Below, one piece after another: positions 33,433 through 39,935 of a stretch of DNA of 39,982 nucleotides. Source of the stretch: a virus; the IMG/VR virus record IMGVR_UViG_3300049617_000017, positions 1-39,982 of that record; one strand, written 5' to 3'. The notes beneath the pieces are model-generated. The model did not search any database. It was not told where the DNA came from and saw only the letters and a program-made list of their open reading frames with translations. Each line of letters opens with the position of its first letter. Positions within the stretch are counted from its first letter, which is position 1. The translations under genes were made by a program, and so were the position numbers.

Positions 33433-34212
33433 ATGACGGACGACAATAACAACAAATCAAAAGAATATGGAATAGATAAATTTGAGGGTTCCTTCGATAA
33501 AGAAGAGTTGGGCGTCACAATTATTCCCAATCAATCAATTAATGAAATCACCAATCCAGAATCATTAGGATTATATATTTATTTGCTCGCCCGACCTAAG
33601 AAATGGCAGCTAAACGTTAAGCATCTTTCCGACCATTTTAAATGCGGCGAAGACAAGATGTATGGAATGCTTAATTACCTACTACAAGAAAAATTCATCT
33701 CTAAGACCATTATTCGGAACAAAGGTAAATTTGTTAAGCATCATTATCGAGTCCATTTAAGTCGATTTGAACCACTTCCTGAAAAACCAGACGTGGTTCA
33801 ACCAGACGTGGAAAATCCCGACACATATAAAACAAAGAATCTACCAAGCAAAGAAGTTATATTAAAACCTTATGTCGATTCTAAATCGACGGCTAAGCCT
33901 AAAGAGTACAAAGAAGATTTATTATTCATGGAATTTTACAAGCTCTACCCAAACAAACAAAAGCCAACCATAGCCTACAAAGCCTTCTTAAAGCATATGC
34001 CTACCCCTGAGTTCGTAGCTATGCTGATTACTGACCTGATGGAACGAATCGAGGGAAACTGGAAGGGAAGAGATAAAAGCAAAATACCATTTCCAGCAAC
34101 TTACCTGAATGGTCGAGAATGGGAAGGCGAAATTTACGACAATGTAGTATCGACCGTTAAGAAATCGACCAAATACAAAACATGGGATGAAATTGTAGGG
34201 GACGTCGCATGA
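33433..34212 (+). CDS. Replication initiation protein, lambda O-like
   Basis: The product is 259 residues. The N-terminal winged helix-turn-helix spans about residues 40-95 (SLGLYIYLLARPKKWQLNVK). A Pro/Val repeat linker follows (KPDVVQPDVENPD, 118-130), then a C-terminal domain with FYKLYPNKQKPT. This N-DNA-binding, linker and C-partner layout is that of lambda O. Origin-like repeats lie in the linker-coding DNA, as in lambda. The next gene, a P-like loader, starts by ATGA overlap. Confidence 0.75.
   Translation: MTDDNNNKSKEYGIDKFEGSFDKEELGVTIIPNQSINEITNPESLGLYIYLLARPKKWQLNVKHLSDHFKCGEDKMYGMLNYLLQEKFISKTIIRNKGKFVKHHYRVHLSRFEPLPEKPDVVQPDVENPDTYKTKNLPSKEVILKPYVDSKSTAKPKEYKEDLLFMEFYKLYPNKQKPTIAYKAFLKHMPTPEFVAMLITDLMERIEGNWKGRDKSKIPFPATYLNGREWEGEIYDNVVSTVKKSTKYKTWDEIVGDVA
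33761..33890. promoter_or_regulatory. Candidate replication origin inside the O-like gene
   Basis: Two perfect direct repeats, AACCAGACGTGG (33785-33796 and 33800-33811), have a 15-base period. A 7-bp dyad is formed by GAACCAC (33769-33775) and GTGGTTC (33793-33799). AT-rich DNA follows, about 33810-33870. A perfect dyad, GTCGATT-CTA-AATCGAC (33874-33890), comes next, and a further GTCGATT lies at 33761. This iteron-plus-AT layout resembles lambda ori. Confidence 0.6.
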
Positions 34213-34940
34213 AACAAATAGGCGATTTACTTAATGTAGGTAGCTTATCTGTAGCACGAGACGAAAAACAAACCTACACCACCATTGACCCATTGGCAGT
34301 AAAGCTTGTCGAATATGTGTTTGCTAAGTTCTATGTGCTTTGTCGCGGTACTGATGCGTTATTCGCGGATGAAAAAAGGAAGCAAGCCGAAAAAACACAA
34401 TGGTATGCTTCATTCACACGCCAGCAATACACATGTGTCGACCATATTCGCAAAGCATTGTTAAAGCTCGAGCGGCATAAATACCCAAATCCACCACAGT
34501 TAGGCGAATTCTTATCCTGGAATGAGTCAAGCCCAGATGATTTAGGGCTTTTAAGCAAGGAACAAGCGTTTAACCGTAGTGCTGAATTTATTCGTGATGG
34601 TAGTGTGAAAGGATTATCAGACGATCAGAACATGTTAATTGGCTTAGCAGTCAAGGAATCAGACCGCTATTTTATGCGCAATAACCCGATAAGCAAGACA
34701 CAGCCAGTCTTTCAGCGTAACTATGAGCTAATCGTAAAAAATTACCTCGATGGCAAGATTGAGCCAATACCGAAAGGCTTAGAAGATAAACACGAAGAAA
34801 CTCAAGAGCTACAAAAGCAGCAAGAAATCAAAAAGGACTTTGATAACCTTAAAGGCTATGAGCAATGTATGCCTGAAATAAGAAAAATGTTAGGGATGAA
34901 CGCGGATGGCACACCAAATACCCATGTTAAGCGACGATGA
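34209..34940 (+). CDS. Replication protein P-like (helicase loader)
   Basis: The product is 243 residues. The region FAKFYVLCRGTDALF ... QWYASFTRQQYTCVDHIRKALLKLERHKYPNPPQLGEFLSW fits the lambda P family, which loads the host DnaB helicase at the origin. It is paired with the O-like gene by a 4-base overlap. The phage has no helicase of its own in this window. Confidence 0.75.
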   Translation: MKQIGDLLNVGSLSVARDEKQTYTTIDPLAVKLVEYVFAKFYVLCRGTDALFADEKRKQAEKTQWYASFTRQQYTCVDHIRKALLKLERHKYPNPPQLGEFLSWNESSPDDLGLLSKEQAFNRSAEFIRDGSVKGLSDDQNMLIGLAVKESDRYFMRNNPISKTQPVFQRNYELIVKNYLDGKIEPIPKGLEDKHEETQELQKQQEIKKDFDNLKGYEQCMPEIRKMLGMNADGTPNTHVKRR

Positions 34941-35241
34941 TTGCAAGTCGATTATATCCATACTTTGCAAGCGTCTTTGCGTAAGACCAAAGCTTGTCGT
35001 AGAAAGACTATTAAGCGAGGACGATAAAGACGATATGAGAAATGGCGATTTAACCATTGACCAACTCGAAGCACACATCAAAGTATGGGTAGATAATGGA
35101 ATGCCTGATTACGCACATGGTAAAACTGAAACCTATTATGATGAACAAAAACGTATTAAACGTGAAAAACCTTTTAATACCTTGGAAGAAAAACAAGAAG
35201 GGCTAACATATCGAAAGCCCTTCATACCCTACGCAGATTAG
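34906..35241 (+). CDS. Hypothetical protein after replication genes
   Basis: The product is 111 residues, basic-acidic mixed; the N-terminal half is helical (DCKSIISILCKRLCVRPKLVVE). It overlaps the P-like gene by 35 bases; ATG 34924 is an alternative start. It is the last rightward early gene and overlaps the convergent leftward unit by 4 bases. Confidence 0.55.
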   Translation: MAHQIPMLSDDDCKSIISILCKRLCVRPKLVVERLLSEDDKDDMRNGDLTIDQLEAHIKVWVDNGMPDYAHGKTETYYDEQKRIKREKPFNTLEEKQEGLTYRKPFIPYAD

Positions 35242-35429
35242 TTTAATGCAAACTGCTGTAGCTTTAAGAGAACTATATTGCCGTCCGTATCTGAAATAGT
35301 ATTTCTACGCTTACCACGAAGTATATTCACGGTAAGTTTATTATCGATTGTGGCTACATTGACTTTCCAGTCTTTGTTTTTCTCAATGATAGCCCATAGC
35401 ACAGCCATTATCTTTGTGATTAAGTCCAT
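35238..35429 (-). CDS. Small hypothetical protein, last gene of leftward early unit
   Basis: The product is 63 residues. The ATG at 35429 (MDLITKIMAVLWAI) follows GGAGAAGGTTAAA, better than the in-frame ATG at 35459. It has an amphipathic or hydrophobic N-terminal helix, then a beta-rich part. It is not recognised. Confidence 0.55.
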   Translation of the reverse strand: MDLITKIMAVLWAIIEKNKDWKVNVATIDNKLTVNILRGKRRNTISDTDGNIVLLKLQQFALN

Positions 35430-35430
35430 T

Positions 35431-35646
35431 TTAACCTTCTCCGTTTTCCAATAAGCCAATATGGCCTATTGCTGCAAACCTAGCTTCTTGCTCGGTATCA
35501 AACCATTCCTCAGATTCTCTATAAACCATAAACTCATATGGTGTTTGAGTATAAATATAATAAACCCAGCCTTTCCATGTATTATTAATTTTATTACTTT
35601 CTTCAAGCTTAACTTCAAAATGATAACAACTGTATTGTTCCATCAT
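35431..35646 (-). CDS. Small acidic protein with EQEARFAA motif
   Basis: The product is 71 residues, beta-rich with many Tyr/Trp and acidic residues. The C-terminal block WFDTEQEARFAAIGHIGLLE resembles a block in the protein at 28525-28779. It starts by ATGA overlap with the upstream leftward gene. The function is unknown. Confidence 0.6.
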   Translation of the reverse strand: MMEQYSCYHFEVKLEESNKINNTWKGWVYYIYTQTPYEFMVYRESEEWFDTEQEARFAAIGHIGLLENGEG

Positions 35647-35789
35647 GCTGCTTCCTCATCACACCACAAATCATATTCATAATCGGCGCGTTCATCAGCA
35701 GCACGATCACACTCTTCACATAAACCACAATGACCCTGGCACTCATCCTCATCACCATGCCAGCCGTACATCATTCCTCGATATGCCAT
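35643..35789 (-). CDS. Very acidic Cys-rich mini-protein
   Basis: The product is 48 residues, about one third Asp/Glu, with CQGHCGLCEEC in the middle (likely zinc-binding) and a later Cys. CCAACGAGGGTTAATC precedes the ATG. The 3' end overlaps the next gene by 4 bases. The charge suggests a DNA mimic or a protein-protein inhibitor, but this is inference. Confidence 0.55.
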   Translation of the reverse strand: MAYRGMMYGWHGDEDECQGHCGLCEECDRAADERADYEYDLWCDEEAA

Positions 35790-35791
35790 GA

Positions 35792-36010
35792 TTAACCCTC
35801 GTTGGTTAGTTCGTATAATCCTTGTAGCATTTCCGTAATCAGGTATGCTAAATTTTCTGGCGGTATACCCTCGTATTGCTCAACAGGCCAGTACTCAAAA
35901 TCATTATCGGCTTTTAGATTCTCGATAATCTCAGTATAGGTAAAATCCTCTGGCCAGCTTGATAAATAATGACCTACCGCGAAATACTCGTATTTGTCTA
36001 ATAAAATCAT
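35792..36010 (-). CDS. Strongly acidic small protein
   Basis: The product is 72 residues. The ATG at 36010 (MILLDKYEYFAVG) overlaps the upstream stop as ATGA. The protein has many more Asp/Glu than Lys/Arg and many aromatic residues, a composition seen in DNA-mimic and anti-restriction proteins. No family is recognised. Confidence 0.6.
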   Translation of the reverse strand: MILLDKYEYFAVGHYLSSWPEDFTYTEIIENLKADNDFEYWPVEQYEGIPPENLAYLITEMLQGLYELTNEG

Positions 36011-36249
36011 GCTGCAACCTCCATGCTCAGCTCGCAATAGCTTTTGAATTTAGGTATCATTGCTACCAGTTCTTCAAGGCTTTTGCTCGACTTATGAATT
36101 AATCCATCAACCCATATACGGTACTCAATTGATTCATCACCATTGCAGGTATGGCACCATATTGACATATCTATATTTGCAGATTTGCCGATATTGACGC
36201 GAACCCAGTTAGCAAATTCACGTAGTAAGTTTAAGTTTTCGTTATTCAT
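36007..36249 (-). CDS. Small hypothetical protein
   Basis: The product is 80 residues: an N-terminal helix (NLNLLREFANWVRVNIG), then a beta segment with CHTC, and a helical end. AGAGGATATAACC precedes the ATG. It is second in the leftward unit. The function is unknown. Confidence 0.6.
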   Translation of the reverse strand: MNNENLNLLREFANWVRVNIGKSANIDMSIWCHTCNGDESIEYRIWVDGLIHKSSKSLEELVAMIPKFKSYCELSMEVAA

Positions 36250-36260
36250 GGTTATATCCT

Positions 36261-36293
36261 CTGTCTTTGGTTATTAAAATCTATCTTTGGTTA
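36261..36293 (-). repeat. Short tandem repeats in leftward leader
   Basis: Read on the minus strand, TAACCAAAGAYAG occurs twice with a 20-base period (plus-strand 36261-36273 and 36281-36293). A related TAACCAGAGA lies before the gene at 36711. These may be extended ribosome sites or binding repeats. Confidence 0.45.
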
Positions 36294-36309
36294 GAGCGTT
36301 GCGACCTGA

Positions 36310-36711
36310 TTACTCAGGCCAAACAACGTTTTTAAGGAACTCGTAATTCTCTTTATAGCAATCAATCAAATACTCTTGCTCGGCTGAATCGTCTTCGACA
36401 TTCTCATATCGTGTAACTAACTGTGCTGCGTGATTCTTAAACCCTGTTGTATCACCTAGAGCTAAATCTAAACGACACTCATACTCATCACCGCTTGTGA
36501 ATAGCACCTTAACTTTAGTCTTGTAATAGCCGTAATATTGTTGGTTAGCTGGAACCCCTACCGCTTTGTGTTTTGCTGCTGCTAATGCTTTAGCTTCGAA
36601 TTTCTTAAACGGTATCAGTTCATTGTCTTTAAACTTGCCCGACTCGCTCCAATACACATGAACCCATACAGGTATTGCTACTTTACTCACATCAACAGTC
36701 ATTTCACTCAT
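36310..36711 (-). CDS. Hypothetical protein, first gene of leftward early unit
   Basis: The product is 133 residues. The ATG at 36711 (MSEMTVDVSKVAIPVWVH) is chosen because the in-frame start at 36759 lies inside the promoter -10. It is a mixed alpha/beta protein (HVYWSESGKFKDNELIPFKKF). It is not recognised. It is the first product of the strong leftward promoter. Confidence 0.65.
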   Translation of the reverse strand: MSEMTVDVSKVAIPVWVHVYWSESGKFKDNELIPFKKFEAKALAAAKHKAVGVPANQQYYGYYKTKVKVLFTSGDEYECRLDLALGDTTGFKNHAAQLVTRYENVEDDSAEQEYLIDCYKENYEFLKNVVWPE

Positions 36712-36757
36712 AATCGGCTCTCTCTGGTTAGATACACAAATCTGCTTCCAAGTACCC

Positions 36758-36840
36758 ATTATGTATACTTCGCACTACTAAGTCAAGCACTATATTCAAA
36801 TATTTATGTTTTGGACTTTATGGGTTTTCTTTACTATGCT
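36758..36840. promoter_or_regulatory. Divergent promoters: leftward early and rightward late
   Basis: On the minus strand, TTGACT (36786-36781), 17 bases, then CATAAT (36763-36758): five of six matches in each box. On the plus strand, a weaker TTGGAC (36811-36816), 18 bases, TATGCT (36835-36840), about 35 bases before the first late gene. The strength difference suits immediate-early leftward and activated or delayed rightward transcription. Confidence 0.65.
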
Positions 36841-36875
36841 AGTATCATTGAAAATCAAAGGCTAAGGACAGGCTA

Positions 36876-37115
36876 ATGCTGTGTTATAGATGCGGTGGTA
36901 CAGGGAAATACTTAGGAAATGGAATGATGACGACCAAGTGTACTATTTGCGATGAGTCGGGACATGTAAAGACCGAGGCAGCCGAAGAAAAGCCGCCTAT
37001 CGATAGAAAATCACAATCTTATCAAAAAGCCATACGTGAAATAATGGCTCTCAATCCTAGTATATCCAGACCCGAAGCCGTTAAGATGTTTGAAGAGGCA
37101 TATAATAAACCTTAA
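36876..37115 (+). CDS. DnaJ-type zinc-finger small protein
   Basis: The product is 79 residues. N-terminal CYRCGGTG and CTICDESG are two CxxCxGxG-like knuckles, as in the DnaJ central zinc domain. The C-terminal half has NPSISRPEAVKMFEE. TAAGGACAGGCTA precedes the ATG. It is the first gene of the late unit, immediately before the small terminase, and might help packaging recognition. Confidence 0.65.
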   Translation: MLCYRCGGTGKYLGNGMMTTKCTICDESGHVKTEAAEEKPPIDRKSQSYQKAIREIMALNPSISRPEAVKMFEEAYNKP

Positions 37116-37123
37116 GGTGAATT

Positions 37124-37669
37124 ATGACAGGGAAGAAGAAGGCGCAGGATGTGCCAAAGTTGACAAAGCCTAAAGCTAAAGTTGACAAAGTACCTAAACC
37201 AGTCGGACGACCCACAAAATACACGGCAGCAATGGCAGAGCGCATTTGTGAATTAGTCGCTACCTGTGAAATGGGTTATACGAGGTTATCGGAACGTTAC
37301 GAGGATTTACCCGACAGGGTTACGGTGAATATATGGCGTAGAAGATACCCTGAATTTCGTTCCATGTACGCACTGGCCAAGGCCGAACAGATAGAATATA
37401 TGACCGAAGAGATACTCGATATTGCTGATGATGCTACTAACGATTACATGGAGCATTACGACCAGAAAACAGGCTGCGTGAGTTGGCAAGTTAACGGGGA
37501 ACATATACAGCGGTCAAGGGTGAGAATAGACACGCGTAAATGGTTGGCTTCAAAGTTAGTGCCTCGAATGTATGGCGATGCTAAAGAGCCTGAAATGCAA
37601 AAGGCGATACATGAGGATGTTTTAAAGCGCAAAGACGAATTAGATGAGAGGAATAAAAAGGAGTTTTAG
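37124..37669 (+). CDS. terS: Terminase small subunit
   Basis: The product is 181 residues. It has a basic N-terminal tail, then GRPTKYTAAMAERICELVA and VNIWRRRYPEFRSMYALAKAEQ (DNA-binding helix-turn-helix). IEYMTEEILDIADDATNDY and RSRVRIDTRKWLASKLVPRMYGD follow, all typical of this terminase small-subunit family. It recognises the packaging site and partners with the large terminase at 2189. The TAG stop is followed by a further 53 open codons in the same frame with no good start. Confidence 0.9.
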   Translation: MTGKKKAQDVPKLTKPKAKVDKVPKPVGRPTKYTAAMAERICELVATCEMGYTRLSERYEDLPDRVTVNIWRRRYPEFRSMYALAKAEQIEYMTEEILDIADDATNDYMEHYDQKTGCVSWQVNGEHIQRSRVRIDTRKWLASKLVPRMYGDAKEPEMQKAIHEDVLKRKDELDERNKKEF

Positions 37670-37809
37670 CGGGTTGTTAGCTCATTGCCCAAGGCGGTAA
37701 AGGAGTATCAGGGTTCGTTACGGCGTCCCCAGCATAACGCGCGTGCCTCCATCACGTTATTAGCTAGCAGCCCTCTAGTGCGTGAATGGGCATTATGTAT
37801 GAGGATAAA

Positions 37810-38106
37810 ATGGCAAGACGTACTGTAGAACATATTGAATATATACAATTTGGCGATAAAAGATTTTTGCCGTGTCCTTTTTGTGGTGAGTCTAAAAATG
37901 ATGAGGGAGATTCTTTCGATATATTATTTGATTTTTGGTACAAAGTTCGCTGCACAAATTGCTGTTGTATGCCTTATTCGCCTAACTCAAATACGATTGA
38001 AAAATCTATAGAGTTTTGGAATGTAAGAGCGCAATTAGCTTCTATAGATGATGCGAAATTCTTAATACGCAAAGTAATTAAAGATTTAAATGAAGTATTG
38101 AAATAA
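37810..38106 (+). CDS. Lar-like restriction alleviation/zinc protein
   Basis: The product is 98 residues. The ATG at 37810 (MARRTVEH) follows ATGAGGATAAA; an in-frame ATG at 37786 is less likely. FLPCPFCGESK, then KVRCTNCCCM and SIEFWNVRAQL, follow the Lar family pattern (PCPFCG ... C-x2-C ... WN-R). Lar of Rac prophage eases type I restriction; many family members are untested. Confidence 0.7.
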   Translation: MARRTVEHIEYIQFGDKRFLPCPFCGESKNDEGDSFDILFDFWYKVRCTNCCCMPYSPNSNTIEKSIEFWNVRAQLASIDDAKFLIRKVIKDLNEVLK

Positions 38107-38120
38107 CTTTAAGGGATTAA

Positions 38121-38285
38121 ATGACGTTACAAGAATGGATAGATAATGGTTTTGTAAAGGTAGCCGAAAAGCTGCCAAATCTTGTTCATACCGAACCCGC
38201 GAGTTTTGCGTGTGGTTTCAATACAGGGTACAAGCAAGCGTTGCTAGAACTAGACAGATTTTTGACGGAAGAGGCTACCGAGTGA
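38121..38285 (+). CDS. Small hypothetical protein
   Basis: The product is 54 residues, starting MTLQEWIDNGFVKVAEKLP and ending ACGFNTGYKQALLELDRFL. Phage genomes often carry small proteins with such a GYKQAL-LD ending. AAGGGATTAA precedes the ATG. The end overlaps the next gene as GTGA. Confidence 0.55.
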   Translation: MTLQEWIDNGFVKVAEKLPNLVHTEPASFACGFNTGYKQALLELDRFLTEEATE

Positions 38286-38506
38286 GTAATCAACCGTGGG
38301 AATGTCCGAGATGTGGACGGATGAATGCCCCATTTAACCCTACTTGTTTTTGTTCAAGAACTTATGAGGGTTTTATTGCGAAGGGCGCAGCAACACCGCT
38401 TATTAGGCATCAATTTACGCAAGGGACTGGATGGGTTGCGACCTGTGAAGACTGCCGCGAGATGCTCAACGGTTTAACGAAACATGCATGTAAGGTGTCG
38501 ATGTGA
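38282..38506 (+). CDS. Zinc-ribbon small protein
   Basis: The product is 74 residues from the GTG at 38282, which overlaps the upstream stop by 4 bases. WECPRCGRMNAPFNPTCFC is a clear four-Cys ribbon, and CEDC and HAC motifs follow. Upstream in-frame codons belong to the neighbour's coding region. It could bind nucleic acid or protein. Confidence 0.6.
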   Translation: MSNQPWECPRCGRMNAPFNPTCFCSRTYEGFIAKGAATPLIRHQFTQGTGWVATCEDCREMLNGLTKHACKVSM

Positions 38507-38754
38507 GCTACTTAGATAAAACATTCTGCGCAAGTCCGCAATGCCGCAACGACTGCGGACGCCGGATGACAGGTGAACAAAGAGAGCAATTAAGCTACTC
38601 ACAGGCTCAGTATGTGAGCTATGGATATTTTTGTGGGGAAGATGAAAAGCCAGTGACAAGGCTTAAAGCCGTACATATGAAAAATATGTCTCAAGCTGAG
38701 TTCAAAGCAATGTACGCACAGGAACCAGAACCAGCAGATGAAAGACATAAATAA
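38503..38754 (+). CDS. Cys-rich small protein
   Basis: The product is 83 residues: FCASPQCRNDCGRRM at the N-terminus and YGYFCGE later, probably one zinc site. The GTG start overlaps the upstream stop as GTGA. Similar short proteins with a CxSPxCxxxCGR start occur in other phages, from memory. The function is unknown. Confidence 0.6.
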   Translation: MSYLDKTFCASPQCRNDCGRRMTGEQREQLSYSQAQYVSYGYFCGEDEKPVTRLKAVHMKNMSQAEFKAMYAQEPEPADERHK

Positions 38755-38914
38755 AATGCGCCTAGGCGTATTGCGTGAGATTAAAAACGTTCATAAGTTC
38801 TTTGATAATATGGAGCGCAGCGTTAAGACCAAGAACCCAGAGGCGATACAGCGCGCCTATATGTTTCTGGTTCACATGGTAAGAGAAATGAACGAGGGGG
38901 TTTTTATGCCCTGA
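38738..38914 (+). CDS. Small basic hypothetical protein
   Basis: The product is 58 residues (MKDINKMRLGVLREIKNVHK... ending NEGVFMP); it begins 17 bases before the end of the upstream gene. It is helical and basic. Coding support comes from the overlap pattern and an AGGAACC site; confidence is moderate. The 56 bases after it hold no gene before tRNA-Asn. Confidence 0.5.
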   Translation: MKDINKMRLGVLREIKNVHKFFDNMERSVKTKNPEAIQRAYMFLVHMVREMNEGVFMP

Positions 38915-38970
38915 TAGTATTGCGCTTGATGTAGAGCTAGCAAGAGCATTACAAGAACATGATGAATTAT

Positions 38971-39045
38971 TCTCCGTTAGCTCAGTGGTAGAGCAGTAGA
39001 CTGTTAATCTATTGGTCCGTGGTTCAAGTCCATCACGGAGAGCCA
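38971..39045 (+). tRNA. tRNA-Asn (anticodon GTT)
   Basis: A full cloverleaf: acceptor TCTCCGT paired with ACGGAGA, D-loop with AGTGGTAG, anticodon stem GTAGA/TCTAT around CTGTTAA (anticodon GTT), T-loop TTCAAGT. Discriminator G and encoded CCA at 39043-39045. Confidence 0.95.
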
Positions 39046-39051
39046 GAGCAT

Positions 39052-39126
39052 AGCGGGATATTTCAGAGGTAGAATGATGGTTTCATAAGCCATCGGTCAT
39101 TGGTTCGATTCCAATTCCCGCTACCA
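39052..39126 (+). tRNA. tRNA-Met/Ile2 (anticodon CAT)
   Basis: The acceptor AGCGGGA pairs with TCCCGCT. The anticodon stem ATGGT/GCCAT encloses TTCATAA (anticodon CAT, 39084-39086). The T-loop is TTCGATT, with CCA at 39124-39126. It is not an initiator type (acceptor A1-T72 pairs). It could be elongator Met or, if lysidine-modified, an AUA-reading Ile tRNA. Confidence 0.92.
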
Positions 39127-39130
39127 GAAC

Positions 39131-39256
39131 TTAACACGGCTAGCACGTGGTAAGAGGGTTGACCGACTAACCCATAGTGAGTAATGGCGTGTTAACTTAT
39201 GCCTTCGGTATGCAAGGAGCGGCATTAATAGAGCTTGGAGCGGGTGAGAACCCCGC
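39131..39256 (+). ncRNA. Structured, tRNA-like non-coding segment
   Basis: Right after tRNA-Met an 8-bp closing stem, TTAACACG (39131-39138) and CGTGTTAA (39188-39195), encloses a 5-bp hairpin, GGGTT/AACCC (39156-39173), with an 8-base loop. A second hairpin, GCGGG/CCCGC (39240-39256), has a 7-base loop, the geometry of a T-arm without its consensus. It is not a standard tRNA. It could be a decayed tRNA, a processing signal or a new small RNA. Confidence 0.45.
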
Positions 39257-39288
39257 ATAATTTGGTTGATTTTAATAAGGAAGTTAAA

Positions 39289-39552
39289 ATGAGCTTGGAT
39301 TTATTATTAGGCAGTGTAAGTGAGCATCAGCGAAGGATTGTACAAGCATTATTAGACAACCCAGGCGGTTTATTATCGCATGAATTAGCAGAACAAACGG
39401 GTGTAAGCAACAAAAGCGAGACCATGAAGCCCGCATTACGCGCATGGCTCAGGCGTTGCGGCAAAGAATTGACTATAGAGCGTGAGAATAATTGCTTTAG
39501 ATGGTCTTTGCAACCTTATGAAGAACCGTTAACTAACGAAGAAGGGTTTTAA
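39289..39552 (+). CDS. Small winged-helix-like DNA-binding protein
   Basis: The product is 87 residues. The ATG at 39289 follows AAGGAAG by 6 bases; an upstream in-frame codon at 39235 falls in the structured RNA. HQRRIVQALLDNPGGLLSHE, then LAEQTGVSNKSETMKPAL, reads as a helix-turn-helix, followed by RWSL as a possible wing. It is a possible late-gene regulator. Confidence 0.65.
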   Translation: MSLDLLLGSVSEHQRRIVQALLDNPGGLLSHELAEQTGVSNKSETMKPALRAWLRRCGKELTIERENNCFRWSLQPYEEPLTNEEGF

Positions 39553-39554
39553 AA

Positions 39555-39935
39555 TTGGAACGAATAGAAATTAATGGAGAAGAATTGACCCGTATCATGG
39601 GCAATATGGATGACGAAGGGCGAAGGATATTTGAGAAGTTATTGCTTATCGTTGCGTCTAAATCACCCCTAAAATCAATTAATGACTGGCTTAGTAAGTT
39701 CGAAGATGATTGCCCCGTTGATAATTTGATAGCCCGCTTAGTGGTTCAGGTAATCCATAATGTAGGAGGCAAGATTTGGGAAGCTATGGACGAATCAAAA
39801 CAGAAAGGCGAGGAACATTTTACAGGCCATCAAGCGGCTATGATTGCCATTGATCAGGTTCGAAAGATTGCTGATGACTTTGACAGGGTAACGGGTGAGC
39901 AGTGCAAGCATTGCGAGACTCAGACTGAGCATTAA
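39555..39935 (+). CDS. Small conserved phage protein (complete copy)
   Basis: The product is 126 residues from TTG at 39555, with GAAGAAGGG about 9 bases upstream and only two bases after the previous stop. It is helical and acidic with a C-terminal GEQCKHCE. Its last 67 codons recur at position 1 with two amino-acid differences. Function unknown. Confidence 0.65.
   Translation: MERIEINGEELTRIMGNMDDEGRRIFEKLLLIVASKSPLKSINDWLSKFEDDCPVDNLIARLVVQVIHNVGGKIWEAMDESKQKGEEHFTGHQAAMIAIDQVRKIADDFDRVTGEQCKHCETQTEH

Noticed and set aside
37670-37828. 53 open codons in frame after the small terminase TAG
   Set aside because: No family features, no start with a ribosome site, and this length without stops is not rare by chance; kept only as a note.
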